Assembly: GCA_019694685.1 (NCBI GenBank)
Contig: JAIBBM010000011.1
Location: forward strand, 22,212 to 86,211
Origin: Leptospirales bacterium
GTDB taxonomy: Bacteria > Spirochaetota > Leptospiria > Leptospirales > Leptonemataceae
Direction of reading: 5' to 3'
DNA: 64,000 nucleotides
Under the pieces are notes generated by a model. The model did no database searches, was not told the origin of the DNA, and saw only the letters and a list, made by a program, of their open reading frames with translations. The translations under genes and the position numbers were made by a program. Positions 24,960 through 33,876 of the stretch are shown here, one piece after another (the first letter of the stretch is position 1; the number at the start of each line of letters is the position of its first letter).

Positions 24960-25642
24960 AAGTTCAAAAAAAGAGAATCGCTGAGCTGGAGAGTTTCGTA
25001 GTAGAGGGAAAAGACAAAGGTCCGGTTGTCGTTCTATGTCATGGTTTTGGGGCAAATGCGCAGGATCTATTGCCACTGGCAGAAGCGCTCAGCGCGCCGG
25101 CCGGCACTACATGGATCTTCCCGGACGCACCCATTGAATTTCCAATCGGCCCAGGAAGAATGGGCAGAGCCTGGTTTCCACTGGTCGCAGAAGAAATCGC
25201 ACGGCTTGCCGCGACTGGAAAGCATCTGAATTTTTATGAAGTAGTTCCTCCAGGCCTCGAAGCATCCAGAAAAAAACTAGAAGCTCTGATCCACGAGACC
25301 GGGAGACCTGCGAATCTGATCACGTTAGGCGGCTTTAGCCAGGGGTCGATGCTTGCCGTAGACACATACCTTCACGCTTCTGAAACCATGGCAGGACTGG
25401 TCATCATGTCTGGAAATCTAATCTGTCGCGATCAGTGGACACGACTCGCACCAGCGCGAAGAGGAAGCCAGTTCATACAATCTCATGGATTGATGGATCC
25501 AGTGCTACCCTACGAAAATGCGAAAAGACTCGAAACGGTCCTTCGCGAAGGCGGCCTATCCGGAGAATTCATTTCTTTCTCCGGCGGCCATGAGATTCCG
25601 CAGGGTGTAATAAAGAAAGTAAGCCTGTACCTCACGCGCTGA
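24956..25642 (+). CDS. carboxylesterase/phospholipase-type alpha/beta hydrolase
   Basis: The protein has 228 residues, starting at a TTG that overlaps the upstream stop. The oxyanion-hole motif is VVVLCHGFGANAQDLLPLA. The nucleophile elbow is LGGFSQGSMLA (GFSQG), the acid is the Asp of SHGLMDPVLPYE and the His is in SGGHEIPQG. This is the complete triad of the abhydrolase_2 family (bacterial carboxylesterases and lysophospholipases). There is no signal peptide. It is convergent with the RND transporter gene. Confidence 0.9.
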   Translation: MKVQKKRIAELESFVVEGKDKGPVVVLCHGFGANAQDLLPLAEALSAPAGTTWIFPDAPIEFPIGPGRMGRAWFPLVAEEIARLAATGKHLNFYEVVPPGLEASRKKLEALIHETGRPANLITLGGFSQGSMLAVDTYLHASETMAGLVIMSGNLICRDQWTRLAPARRGSQFIQSHGLMDPVLPYENAKRLETVLREGGLSGEFISFSGGHEIPQGVIKKVSLYLTR

Positions 25643-25648
25643 TCGGAA

Positions 25649-28576
25649 TCATTTTCCTTTTTTGGCGCGTTTTGTAGATCCTTCCGCAGCTGAAGTCACA
25701 GCCACCGGCACTTCGATTTCAGACGGGTCTGCCTTTGCAGTCCCACCGTGTCTGAGCCTCAGTCTCTCTATCAATGCCGGATAACGGGAGTTGAGAAGAG
25801 CAAGAAGTGCAGGAAGAAACACTAGCATGGCAATCGTCATGGCACTGAGGCCAAGGAAAGCAAGATAGCCCATAGAGCGAAGCCCTGGATGAGTGGCCGA
25901 TGCGATGGCCCCCCAGCCCGCCAGAGAAGTCAGCGCCGAGCCCAGACCGGCCACACCCGTATGGAACATGGTCTGGAAGATGGAGCCAGATTCCATAAAA
26001 CGATAGAAGAGGAAAAACCCGTTGTTGATTCCGTATCCGATTACAATGGGTAAAACCGCTACATTGAAGTAGTTCACTTTGACATTGAATATGGCCATCA
26101 GACCGATCATCAGCACAAGGCCTGCAATCATAGGAACCAGAGCAATCAGAGTAGAGCGCAAGTCGCGAAAGCTAAGATAGAGCAAAGCCACCACAAGAGA
26201 AAGACTCATCAAGATGATGGTTTTGGATTCTTCCAGAACCAGATTCGCAAATCGAGCTACAATCAAAACGGATCCGGTTCCCTGCACAGACAGCTTTTCA
26301 TTTTGCAATGCCTCTACATTCGCAAACGGTCTGTGCTTGAGGATGGTTTCAATCGCAAGATCAGAGAGTCCCGTTGATTTCAAAAACTTCTGATCTCCAG
26401 AATTGGCTGCAAACAGGGCGAGCGATACTTCTCTTTCAGTGAATTCCATTCCATCCAGGCTCACCTTCTTCGCTGCGTCTCCGCCTGCTTTCTTGCGAAG
26501 CGCCACTTCGAGTTTTGGAGCAAAGTACGCGAGGCTCTTGAGAGACTGACGCCCCACAATAGGAACACTGATTTTCCCGGTCTGTCTCTCCATTTGATTG
26601 AGGCCATCTACGGTGTAGAGTTTGCTTGCAACCGGATAAAAGAAAGTCAACCAGCCCTTCTCTTTGGACTCCGGCTTGCTTTCGAACTGGCTGATGGTAT
26701 CTTTCGGAAGGTCTTTGACTCCAAACGGCTTCTGCCCTATGATCGTCTGATAGATTGGATAGAAATGCCTGTACTGCGGAGGCAAGATGCCTGGCTTAAT
26801 CTGGCTTGAGTCCGCACGAAACTTCTGCATCAGCTCACTATTCTGCACCTGCTGCTGGTAAGGTGGAACGTAAGCCCAGATAGAAATCGTCTGCGCTACA
26901 ATGTCCGCCACTGCAGGAGTCGGCGGTTCAAAGTGTTCAAACAGCGCGCGGGCCTCATCCAGGGATTTGGTCGCAATCACGGCAGGAGAACCTGTCAGTT
27001 CATAGCGAAGGGCGATTTCTTCCTGCAGTCTTTCGGAGGCGATGTTGTAGTCGATCATGTTTCTGGAGTCATTGTCCCACTTCACGCGCGTGAAACCAAA
27101 GCTAGATGCGATCACAGACAGAACCATGATTGCGAGTAAAATGCGCGCAATGCGCGGAACATTCACTCTCTTGTGCCAGCGCTCCTCCACTTCCTGGTCG
27201 TGTAACTGGTCTTCGCGCGCATGTCTCTTGAGTAGATTGGGGAAGATTCTTTGAAAAATTGCCAGAATCAAAGGAGTCAGAAAGAACATGCATAGAAAGG
27301 TAATGACGATTCCGTACGCAGAAATCATTCCAAATTCGCTGAAACCTTTGAAGCGAGAAATGATCAATGTCGCAAATGCAGCGGTCATGGTGAGCACTGC
27401 GAAGAATGCAGCCGTTCCAGTATGGAGGATGGCTCCTGTCATTGCTGGCACAAAATCTGGGTTCTGATCGTACTCTTCTCTGAAGCGAAAGATCAACTGA
27501 ATTCCAAAATCGATTCCAAGCCCTGCTAGAATCCCACCAAAGATGGAAGTGATGAGATTGAGTTCTCCAATGATGAGGTAGGTCATTCCGTAAACAATCA
27601 CAATGGAATAGACCAGAGACAGAAGCATGGCCAGAATGTAGCTGGGTCTTCGGACAAACACAACCAGGATCACTGCAATTCCAATGAGAGCCCAGATCAG
27701 AGTGGGCTTGGACGAATTTTCAATGGAATCATATGCGTCTACGTAGAGAACATAGGCTCCGGTCATGCCGACTTCGATTCCTCTTTCTCCGAATTTATTT
27801 CGTGCTACAATTTCGCGAATCTTCGCTACGTAGTCCCTGCTCTTTTGAATCTCATGCATGCTGAAGCGAGGTTTGATGATCAGAGTCATCATCTTTCTAT
27901 CCGGGGAAACGTAATAGTCGTCTGTGATTTCCTTTTTCCCAATGCGTTTGTACTTTTCGATGAGATCAGAGAGCTCCAGTTTGTACTCCGGCTGGCCTAG
28001 ATCGATGTAGAAGGGACTCGATCTTTCAATCATCTCGTCGCGCTTGATCGAAATCCTACGAAACGCTTCCTTCAGGTCCGGCGTCTTTACGAAATAGAGA
28101 ATGCGTTCCTTGATCGCGCGAAGGTCCGCTTTATATAGAACATACTGAGTTTCGGGCAATTGCTTGAGCTCCGTGTTGAGCTCATCGCTTGCCTTCTTCA
28201 GAAGCTCAGCCTTCTTCAAATTCACAGGCATCAGTTTCTTATACTCTACGTTTGCCTGAGCCAGAAACTCCACAGCTTCCTTGTCGCGGCTCTGCCTGGT
28301 TGCAGTGAGCGCTTTGTCAAAGAGTGTATCCCCGGCGTCGCGGTCCGTAGGTCTCAGGGTCACCAGAACATAACCCGTCCCGCCAATCATATCCGTGACT
28401 CGCCTTGCTTCTATGACTTCCGGAAGATCAGACGGCAGTAAGTCCAGCTGGTTGGAGTTGATCTTCACCTGGTAGGCAAAGTATACAGACGCAGCCAGCA
28501 GAACCATGGCGACGAGTCCGCTCCACAGCGGCCGCCTCAGATAGAAGTCACAAAAACGGGAAATCAGATTTCGCAT
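25649..28576 (-). CDS. RND/MMPL-superfamily transporter
   Basis: About 975 residues are arranged as two repeats. Each has one membrane helix, a large periplasmic domain and a bundle of about five more helices. The first bundle includes GGILAGLGIDFGIQLIFRF. The second includes VLPIVIGYGINNGFFLFYRF. The Asp of the usual G-D motif is kept in the first but replaced by Asn in the second. The layout resembles hopanoid/lipid-exporting MMPL and HpnN-like proteins rather than drug pumps, and no adaptor or outer-membrane gene is adjacent. ATG 28576 is preferred over the longer frame to 28720, which would overlap the divergent thioesterase gene. The C-terminus is Lys-rich. Confidence 0.9.
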   Translation of the reverse strand: MRNLISRFCDFYLRRPLWSGLVAMVLLAASVYFAYQVKINSNQLDLLPSDLPEVIEARRVTDMIGGTGYVLVTLRPTDRDAGDTLFDKALTATRQSRDKEAVEFLAQANVEYKKLMPVNLKKAELLKKASDELNTELKQLPETQYVLYKADLRAIKERILYFVKTPDLKEAFRRISIKRDEMIERSSPFYIDLGQPEYKLELSDLIEKYKRIGKKEITDDYYVSPDRKMMTLIIKPRFSMHEIQKSRDYVAKIREIVARNKFGERGIEVGMTGAYVLYVDAYDSIENSSKPTLIWALIGIAVILVVFVRRPSYILAMLLSLVYSIVIVYGMTYLIIGELNLITSIFGGILAGLGIDFGIQLIFRFREEYDQNPDFVPAMTGAILHTGTAAFFAVLTMTAAFATLIISRFKGFSEFGMISAYGIVITFLCMFFLTPLILAIFQRIFPNLLKRHAREDQLHDQEVEERWHKRVNVPRIARILLAIMVLSVIASSFGFTRVKWDNDSRNMIDYNIASERLQEEIALRYELTGSPAVIATKSLDEARALFEHFEPPTPAVADIVAQTISIWAYVPPYQQQVQNSELMQKFRADSSQIKPGILPPQYRHFYPIYQTIIGQKPFGVKDLPKDTISQFESKPESKEKGWLTFFYPVASKLYTVDGLNQMERQTGKISVPIVGRQSLKSLAYFAPKLEVALRKKAGGDAAKKVSLDGMEFTEREVSLALFAANSGDQKFLKSTGLSDLAIETILKHRPFANVEALQNEKLSVQGTGSVLIVARFANLVLEESKTIILMSLSLVVALLYLSFRDLRSTLIALVPMIAGLVLMIGLMAIFNVKVNYFNVAVLPIVIGYGINNGFFLFYRFMESGSIFQTMFHTGVAGLGSALTSLAGWGAIASATHPGLRSMGYLAFLGLSAMTIAMLVFLPALLALLNSRYPALIERLRLRHGGTAKADPSEIEVPVAVTSAAEGSTKRAKKGK

Positions 28577-28671
28577 GATATGATCGAAACATTTTACGAC
28601 GGCCCTGTTGCGCAATTCATTTGCATCCCACTCTAAGTTTCCGCTCCGAGGGCTTCCGTGAATAATGCTTG

Positions 28672-29139
28672 ATGGATGCTTCGCACTTAGAACCCTGCGA
28701 GATGCCAAAGCCGGTTCCATTTGCCTTCAGCATCCCGATGAAAGTCGCCTGGGGCGATATGGACGCATTCGGCCACGTAAACAACGTAAGCTACGCGCGG
28801 TATTTTGAAACGGCTCGCGCAGAGTTCTTTTCCAGCTTTCGTCTGTGGGCCGCGAAGCTAGACAAGCAGTCCTCCGGACCTGTTCTCATCCATATGGACC
28901 TGGACTATCGCAAACAAACTGTCTATCCCGAAACACTCAGCATCACAGTGGGCATCACAAGTGCTTCCCGTAGATCTTTTTCCATGGGATGTTCTATGTG
29001 GAATGAAAAGCAGGAATGTGTACTGACTGCAACCGCAGATTTCATGTGGTTTGATTTTGATGCCGGAAAACCATCTACGATCCCGGAACAATTCCACAAA
29101 CTCGCTCTGGCGGAAGCGGAAAGAAGAAAGGAACGTTAG
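28672..29139 (+). CDS. hotdog-fold acyl-CoA thioesterase (4HBT type)
   Basis: The protein has about 155 residues. FSIPMKVAWGDMDAFGHVNNVSYARYFETARAEFF is the diagnostic 4-hydroxybenzoyl-CoA thioesterase-type motif, with the catalytic Asp in WGDMDAFGHVNN. It would hydrolyse an acyl-CoA. A TTG at 28669, ATG 28672 and ATG 28702 are possible starts. Homology begins after the last. The TAG stop lies in the boundary motif AACGTTAGGCG. It is divergent from the RND transporter and convergent with the acyltransferase gene, which ends 4 bases later. Confidence 0.9.
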   Translation: MDASHLEPCEMPKPVPFAFSIPMKVAWGDMDAFGHVNNVSYARYFETARAEFFSSFRLWAAKLDKQSSGPVLIHMDLDYRKQTVYPETLSITVGITSASRRSFSMGCSMWNEKQECVLTATADFMWFDFDAGKPSTIPEQFHKLALAEAERRKER

Positions 29140-29142
29140 GCG
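29132..29142. repeat. attC-core-like motif AACGTTAGGCG
   Basis: The motif contains the stop codon of the thioesterase gene. It differs by one base from AACGTTAAGCG at 1335 and 4360. GTTAGGC is a perfect GTTRRRY core. No arms are visible. Confidence 0.35.
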
Positions 29143-30360
29143 CTATCCTGCCAGGGAATTGCGAAAAGACTCTAGAAAAGAATCAAACGTGCGGCTCTCC
29201 CAGCGATTCGAGTCATGATTCAAAACAAAATGCATCCGGCCCTCAAACGTGGTGACTGTGACAAAGACTGGTTGCGTGATCATAGGATGCACAGTAAAGC
29301 TCATGGATTCCACTGCTATCTTCTGGAACACGGGAGGACTCACAATTCCAACGTTGCTCAGTACGCTTGCCTGAACACCGCGCTGCATCATCGTTGCAAA
29401 CAGTGTAAGGCCCTTTGGATTAGAAAGGAGAGTGACCGGATCAGGAAGTGCCTCGTAGAATTGCAGAAACGCATCTGAGGCCAGTTCACTTCTTATGTGC
29501 TGAGAAAGTTCTCGCGCAACCGTTCCCATTTCTGTGGCCGCGATTGCAGTCGTGACCAGGCTAATGCACAGCTCCAACCCGGCATCTGGGGCACCGCCGT
29601 AGAGCCTCGAGCGAACGTCTGCCGGAGTTGAAAGAGCCAGGGTGTGACTGCGATCATCTCCAAATAAGCTAGAAAGAGAAAGAATTTGTGCCGCACCAAT
29701 CCAGCCGTGCACCGTGCATTTGTTCTCGCGCGCCCGCGACACGAGCCTGGAAGTCTCCTCCTTCTCCAGGGTGAAGCAATCCATCTGCGGAGAAGAAGGC
29801 TGCGATCTCTTTGCAAACCAGGGCATGGAGTCTGTTGTCAAACGAGGGCTCTTCGCATTGCGAAGAAAAGGAGCAAAACGATCCGATGGAAATTCTCTCC
29901 TCTCTGTTTCTAATTGCGCCGGATACTGGTCCAGGCGACGCAAGAAATCCAGCATGAATGAAAACCCGGACCTTCCATCTGCCACGCTATGATGAAACGT
30001 GATGGCGATCTGAAAGACTGCCCTTTCCAGATCGTGAACGGTCACTCGCCAGAATGCACCTGGAAACGAGAATGGAAGAATCAACTCACGCGCGAAGTCT
30101 TGTGTCCAATCGCCACTGGTGCGCTTCACAGCAACCTTTCCCTCTGCGCGAACAAAGACAGGTTTGCCAGAAGAAACATCAACGCTCGCCTGAGCCATTG
30201 GATAAGAATCCATCATCTGATCGCAGACAGCAGAAAGAGCCGCATCAGAAACTTCCCCTTTGCATTTCGCAAATACAGCGAAGTTCATAGAGGAGACTTC
30301 GCTCAAGAGCCAGAAACTGGATTCAGCCCGATTGAGTTCACGCCATGCAGATGGGGACAT
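29143..30360 (-). CDS. condensation-domain/PapA-like CoA-dependent acyltransferase
   Basis: About 405 residues. The catalytic motif FHHSVADGRSG (HHxxxDG) lies near residue 130 and places it in the chloramphenicol-acetyltransferase/condensation fold. The N-terminal WRELNRAESSFWLLSEVSSMNFAV and the mid-segment ALSTPADVRSRL resemble wax-ester/polyketide-associated acyltransferases (PapA5-like). It probably esterifies a lipid or alcohol; the substrate is not known. ATG 30360 is chosen; an in-frame ATG at 30390 is possible. The thioesterase next to it may act on related acyl chains, but the two are convergent. Confidence 0.8.
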   Translation of the reverse strand: MSPSAWRELNRAESSFWLLSEVSSMNFAVFAKCKGEVSDAALSAVCDQMMDSYPMAQASVDVSSGKPVFVRAEGKVAVKRTSGDWTQDFARELILPFSFPGAFWRVTVHDLERAVFQIAITFHHSVADGRSGFSFMLDFLRRLDQYPAQLETERREFPSDRFAPFLRNAKSPRLTTDSMPWFAKRSQPSSPQMDCFTLEKEETSRLVSRARENKCTVHGWIGAAQILSLSSLFGDDRSHTLALSTPADVRSRLYGGAPDAGLELCISLVTTAIAATEMGTVARELSQHIRSELASDAFLQFYEALPDPVTLLSNPKGLTLFATMMQRGVQASVLSNVGIVSPPVFQKIAVESMSFTVHPMITQPVFVTVTTFEGRMHFVLNHDSNRWESRTFDSFLESFRNSLAG

Positions 30361-30463
30361 TGTGCAATGCTTCTTGCGAATGAGAATCAAGCATTCGTTT
30401 TTTTACTATCGCGCGATCTTTCAATTTTCCTTGCGCGAAGAGGTTTCCATCTTTTTTGAGATT

Positions 30464-31510
30464 GTGCGACCCACATTCAGACCACTCTTCCTTTCCCTCA
30501 TTTTCGCCCTTACCCAGGCACTGCACGCAGCCCCGGACAAAGACGCGAAGAAGGATGATTCTGGCTTTTATACGTTTGGCCTTCAGCTCATGTTCTGGAC
30601 CGGCCTCAATCGAGATTTCTACAGCTCGGATCTCGAAACGCGCTTCTTTCGCGATGATATCTTGCGTGGCCAAAACACCGCCCAGCCAGTGGCAGCGGCA
30701 CAGTACAACAACAAATGGGTAAGCAAACCACAGTTCAACCTCCCTGTGCGAGGAACATTCTCTCCTGGATTTCTTCCCCAGTTGAACCTCGAAGGAGCCT
30801 ACTACCGCGAGCGCGGGAATATTACGTACTACGGATTGTCGGATCTGCCCGCGCCTGACCGAACTCACATCGTAGAACTCAGCGGTTTTGACAGGTCCAC
30901 CACCACGTTTGGCGCCGCGTATAATTTTTTAGGTTACTTTAGAGTGGACCCGATGTCCCTTCTTGCCCTTCGCGGAGGATACATTCGAGAAAGCACTGAC
31001 TTCAATTTCAAACCTCTTTCTTTTGCAACGTCAGGCGTCATTGTTTCCCTCTTTGACAATCCATTCCACGCAGTCGCATCCGGATGGTATGGTGGCATTG
31101 AGTTAACTCTCCCCATATGGCAGAAATGGTCCGCCACTCTGAAAGTGGATAGAAGCGAAGCGCTTCACGGCAATATGCAATACGAAAAGATCCAGCTCCA
31201 ACCTGCAAGCGGTGGGATTCAGGCAACCTACGACCGAGCTGAGTCGCGATATCGCCTTGCGCGAACAGATAGAATGGCCGCCGTCAACTACCACATAACG
31301 TCTGACTTCAAAGTGACCGTGGGTTACAGAGAAGTAATCTACGACGTGAGTTACCCGGGCTTCTTCAGCTATTCTCTCACAAACGCAGGCGGTGCAGTCC
31401 AGGTATTTCCAGTTACAGAATTCATTCTGGACTACTTCAACTATCAGGAAACCAGGCGAGAGAGAATTGGAAACGCCATGTTCGCATTTGAAAAGATTTT
31501 TGTATTTTGA
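30464..31510 (+). CDS. outer-membrane beta-barrel-like protein
   Basis: About 348 residues if GTG 30464 is the start. This choice gives a good signal peptide (RPTFRPLFLSLIFALTQALHA, then APDK). ATG 30380 and longer options place charged residues before it and overlap the divergent acyltransferase. The mature part has many amphipathic strands (FGAAYNFLGYFRV; SLLALRGGYIRES; MAAVNYHITSDFKVTVGYREVIYDV) and ends with Phe (EKIFVF), as outer-membrane barrels usually do. It is therefore probably an integral outer-membrane protein. No specific family is recognised. The TGA stop overlaps the TTG start of the HAD gene. Confidence 0.65.
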   Translation: MRPTFRPLFLSLIFALTQALHAAPDKDAKKDDSGFYTFGLQLMFWTGLNRDFYSSDLETRFFRDDILRGQNTAQPVAAAQYNNKWVSKPQFNLPVRGTFSPGFLPQLNLEGAYYRERGNITYYGLSDLPAPDRTHIVELSGFDRSTTTFGAAYNFLGYFRVDPMSLLALRGGYIRESTDFNFKPLSFATSGVIVSLFDNPFHAVASGWYGGIELTLPIWQKWSATLKVDRSEALHGNMQYEKIQLQPASGGIQATYDRAESRYRLARTDRMAAVNYHITSDFKVTVGYREVIYDVSYPGFFSYSLTNAGGAVQVFPVTEFILDYFNYQETRRERIGNAMFAFEKIFVF

Positions 31511-32181
31511 AAGCACGGGGAACACTGATCGTCTTTGACATTGACGGCACTCTCACAGATACTGCGGGGCTGCACGGCAAATTCATCGCCCAGTGCCTTT
31601 TGGACAGCGGGGTTTCCAGTTTCAATTCAGACTGGAACTCGTACGCACATCATACAGATTCTCACATTCTCAGACACATTTACGAAATCCAGAATGGTCG
31701 AGCGTTTTCGAAAGAAACCATCCGCTCCTATGACTTACTCCTCGAGAGACGATATCGCGAACTGCACAAACACGTCCCAATCTCACAGATCACAGGCGCC
31801 ACAGACCTGCTCACTGCTCTTGCGCAGTATGAAATTCCTTTCTGTTTTGCGACAGGGGGCCTGAGAAAATCGGCGGAGCTGAAACTGATAGCAGCCGGAA
31901 TTCCATTTGATCCCTCTCAGATCAGTGCGGCCAATGATTTTGAAACCAGAATTGAAATCGTAAGAGATTCAGTCCGTCGAAGAGCGGAGAAATCGGCACA
32001 TCCCGTTTCCAGAATCATTTCTGTGGGAGATGGCCCGTGGGATCTAGAGACCGCACAGGAGGCGGGAATCGATTTTGTGGGGGTGACAATGAATGCAACT
32101 CCGCCTTCGTTCTGTTCCAGTCGTCCTGTGATCTGCTCTGGAAATCAAGAAAGCCTCTTGAAGTTGCTGGACTATTTGTAA
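31507..32181 (+). CDS. HAD-superfamily phosphatase
   Basis: The protein has 224 residues. Motif I FDIDGTLTDTAG holds the nucleophile Asp and the acid/base Asp. A helical cap follows. Motif II is FCFATGGLRKSAE (Thr), and motif IV is ISVGDGPWDLETAQEAGIDFVGV. It resembles phosphoglycolate phosphatases/Gph-like enzymes; the substrate is unknown. It starts at TTG overlapping the barrel gene's stop, the second of several overlapping genes in this operon. Confidence 0.88.
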   Translation: MKARGTLIVFDIDGTLTDTAGLHGKFIAQCLLDSGVSSFNSDWNSYAHHTDSHILRHIYEIQNGRAFSKETIRSYDLLLERRYRELHKHVPISQITGATDLLTALAQYEIPFCFATGGLRKSAELKLIAAGIPFDPSQISAANDFETRIEIVRDSVRRRAEKSAHPVSRIISVGDGPWDLETAQEAGIDFVGVTMNATPPSFCSSRPVICSGNQESLLKLLDYL

Positions 32182-32200
32182 GCAAAGACTCTCCTTGATC

Positions 32201-33139
32201 ATGCGATCAAACTCTCTCTACTGGATCGTCCTTTTCTTCGTCGGCTTGCTTGCCCGGAGCGCGCAGGCAGAAAACGGGCCGCTGCGAATCGATTCACTCA
32301 AAGACTGCTCATCAGTGCACACTGGATTCTTTGTATACTACCCGGTGGAAAGCATGCCCATCATCATTGAAAGAGGAGAAAGAACGCAAATCCAGCACAG
32401 AGTATTTGGGAAATTTTATAAAATAGAACGAATAGATTGGACGGCGAGTTGCTCTTATTCTTTGAGAACCATAGAAGTGCACGATCCACTTCTCCAGGGG
32501 GAGAAACAATCTCCATCCACCATCGAAGTCACTGCCATCCACGAAAACTCATACGAATACAAAGAGCTTACGAACGGAAAAGAAGAAACAGGGACCATTC
32601 AATTTGCGCGAGATCTGGATTCCATAAAAAAGAAACAGCTGGCAAGTCCGATCAATCAATCCGTGGGAGACGAGGATCTATTGAAGGCGTGTCAGACGGG
32701 TCGTGCTTCTGAAATTCAGAAACTTCTCAATCAGGGGGCCAACCCGAACGTCAAAGATAAGAATGGCTTCACATGCCTGATGATGCAGGCAGTGCAAGGA
32801 TCTCTTCCTGCGGTGAAAGCGCTCGTGATGGCCAACGCAGACGTAAACGCAGTACAGGAATCTTGCGGATGCACTGCCTTCCTCTATGCCGCGCACGCGG
32901 GCAAAGCAGAAGTCGCAGATTACCTGGCCCGACATGGTGCCAACATATCCGCGGAAGACAAAGACGGAGACAACGCACTGATTCCGCCAGCATCACATGG
33001 ATATATGAGGACGGTCCGTCTTCTACTCACTCTGAAAATAGACAGGAATCATAAAAATCGCGCGGGCAAAACAGCTCTCGATTCTGCTCGCGAAAACAAG
33101 CAAACGGAAGTAGTCAAACTTCTGGAGGAAACCCCCTGA
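32201..33139 (+). CDS. exported ankyrin-repeat protein
   Basis: About 312 residues with a signal peptide (SLYWIVLFFVGLLARSAQA). An N-terminal beta-rich domain of about 130 residues is not recognised. Residues about 160-310 hold four to five ankyrin repeats, shown by GDEDLLKACQTGRASEIQKLLNQGANPNVKD, NGFTCLMMQAVQGSLPAVKALV and KTALDSARENKQTEVVKLL. It is probably periplasmic. ATG 32201 is chosen over TTG 32195. Its last codons contain the GGAGG that serves the next gene. Confidence 0.85.
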   Translation: MRSNSLYWIVLFFVGLLARSAQAENGPLRIDSLKDCSSVHTGFFVYYPVESMPIIIERGERTQIQHRVFGKFYKIERIDWTASCSYSLRTIEVHDPLLQGEKQSPSTIEVTAIHENSYEYKELTNGKEETGTIQFARDLDSIKKKQLASPINQSVGDEDLLKACQTGRASEIQKLLNQGANPNVKDKNGFTCLMMQAVQGSLPAVKALVMANADVNAVQESCGCTAFLYAAHAGKAEVADYLARHGANISAEDKDGDNALIPPASHGYMRTVRLLLTLKIDRNHKNRAGKTALDSARENKQTEVVKLLEETP

Positions 33140-33876
33140 AGATTTCGATTCTCGGGGGATGCATCGCTCTTGCATTGATTGTTGTGGGAGCGTTCGCCTT
33201 CGCGGAGTTTCGCGCTGGTAAACTCTGGCTCAATATGCCTTCTAGATCTGCCTATCCCGTTCGCGGAATTGACGTATCTCATCATCAAGGCAGGATCCGC
33301 TGGAAACTGGTGGCTCAGGACCAGGTGCAATTCGCTTACATCAAAGCAACGGAAGGCGGAGATTTTGTAGATCCGGATTTCAAGAGAAACTGGACAGAGG
33401 CGGCAGAAGCGGGACTCCTTCGCGGCGCTTACCATTTCTTCACTCTATGCAGATCTGGAGTAGAACAGGCCAGGCACTTTGCGAAAACCCTGCCGCAGGA
33501 GCCTCAACTGCCACCGGTTGTGGACCTGGAATTCACAGGAAACTGCAACGAATCGCAAAAGGTAGAGGACCCCACGAAAGAGATAGAAGATTTCCTCACT
33601 ACTCTTGAATCACTTACAGGAAGAAAGACAGCTATCTACACAACCTATGATTTTTCGCGAACCTACCTCAACGATCGCACATTCGCGCGAGATATCTGGA
33701 TTCGAGACGTTGCCTTTGAACCGCGCGGCGCTTTTCAAAATCATTTTACAATCTGGCAGTATACCATGTATGCTCGAGTCCAGGGAGTGCGCGGTAGAGT
33801 GGACATGAATGCATTTCACGGCTCCATGGACGATTTCAAATCCTGGGCAAATCAACCCGGACCGGGGCCACATTGA
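33136..33876 (+). CDS. membrane-anchored GH25 lysozyme, probable CTG start
   Basis: About 246 residues. The GH25 muramidase domain starts at VRGIDVSHHQGRIRW (catalytic Asp). It continues with FAYIKATEGGDFVDPDF and AGLLRGAYHFF, carries the catalytic acid in VVDLEFTGNC, and ends with WQYTMYARVQGVRGRVDMNAFHG. It would cleave peptidoglycan. The frame is open to CTG 33136, which overlaps the upstream TGA and sits 7 bases after a perfect GGAGG. From there the protein begins KISILGGCIALALIVVGAFAF, a good membrane anchor. The alternative TTG 33175 would cut that helix. There is no ATG option. Confidence 0.85.
   Translation: MKISILGGCIALALIVVGAFAFAEFRAGKLWLNMPSRSAYPVRGIDVSHHQGRIRWKLVAQDQVQFAYIKATEGGDFVDPDFKRNWTEAAEAGLLRGAYHFFTLCRSGVEQARHFAKTLPQEPQLPPVVDLEFTGNCNESQKVEDPTKEIEDFLTTLESLTGRKTAIYTTYDFSRTYLNDRTFARDIWIRDVAFEPRGAFQNHFTIWQYTMYARVQGVRGRVDMNAFHGSMDDFKSWANQPGPGPH

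Noticed and set aside
24210..25076. Minus-strand open frame of 288 codons
   Set aside because: It is antisense to the end of a DinB-like gene, the GNAT gene and the esterase gene, all well supported. No motifs are seen.
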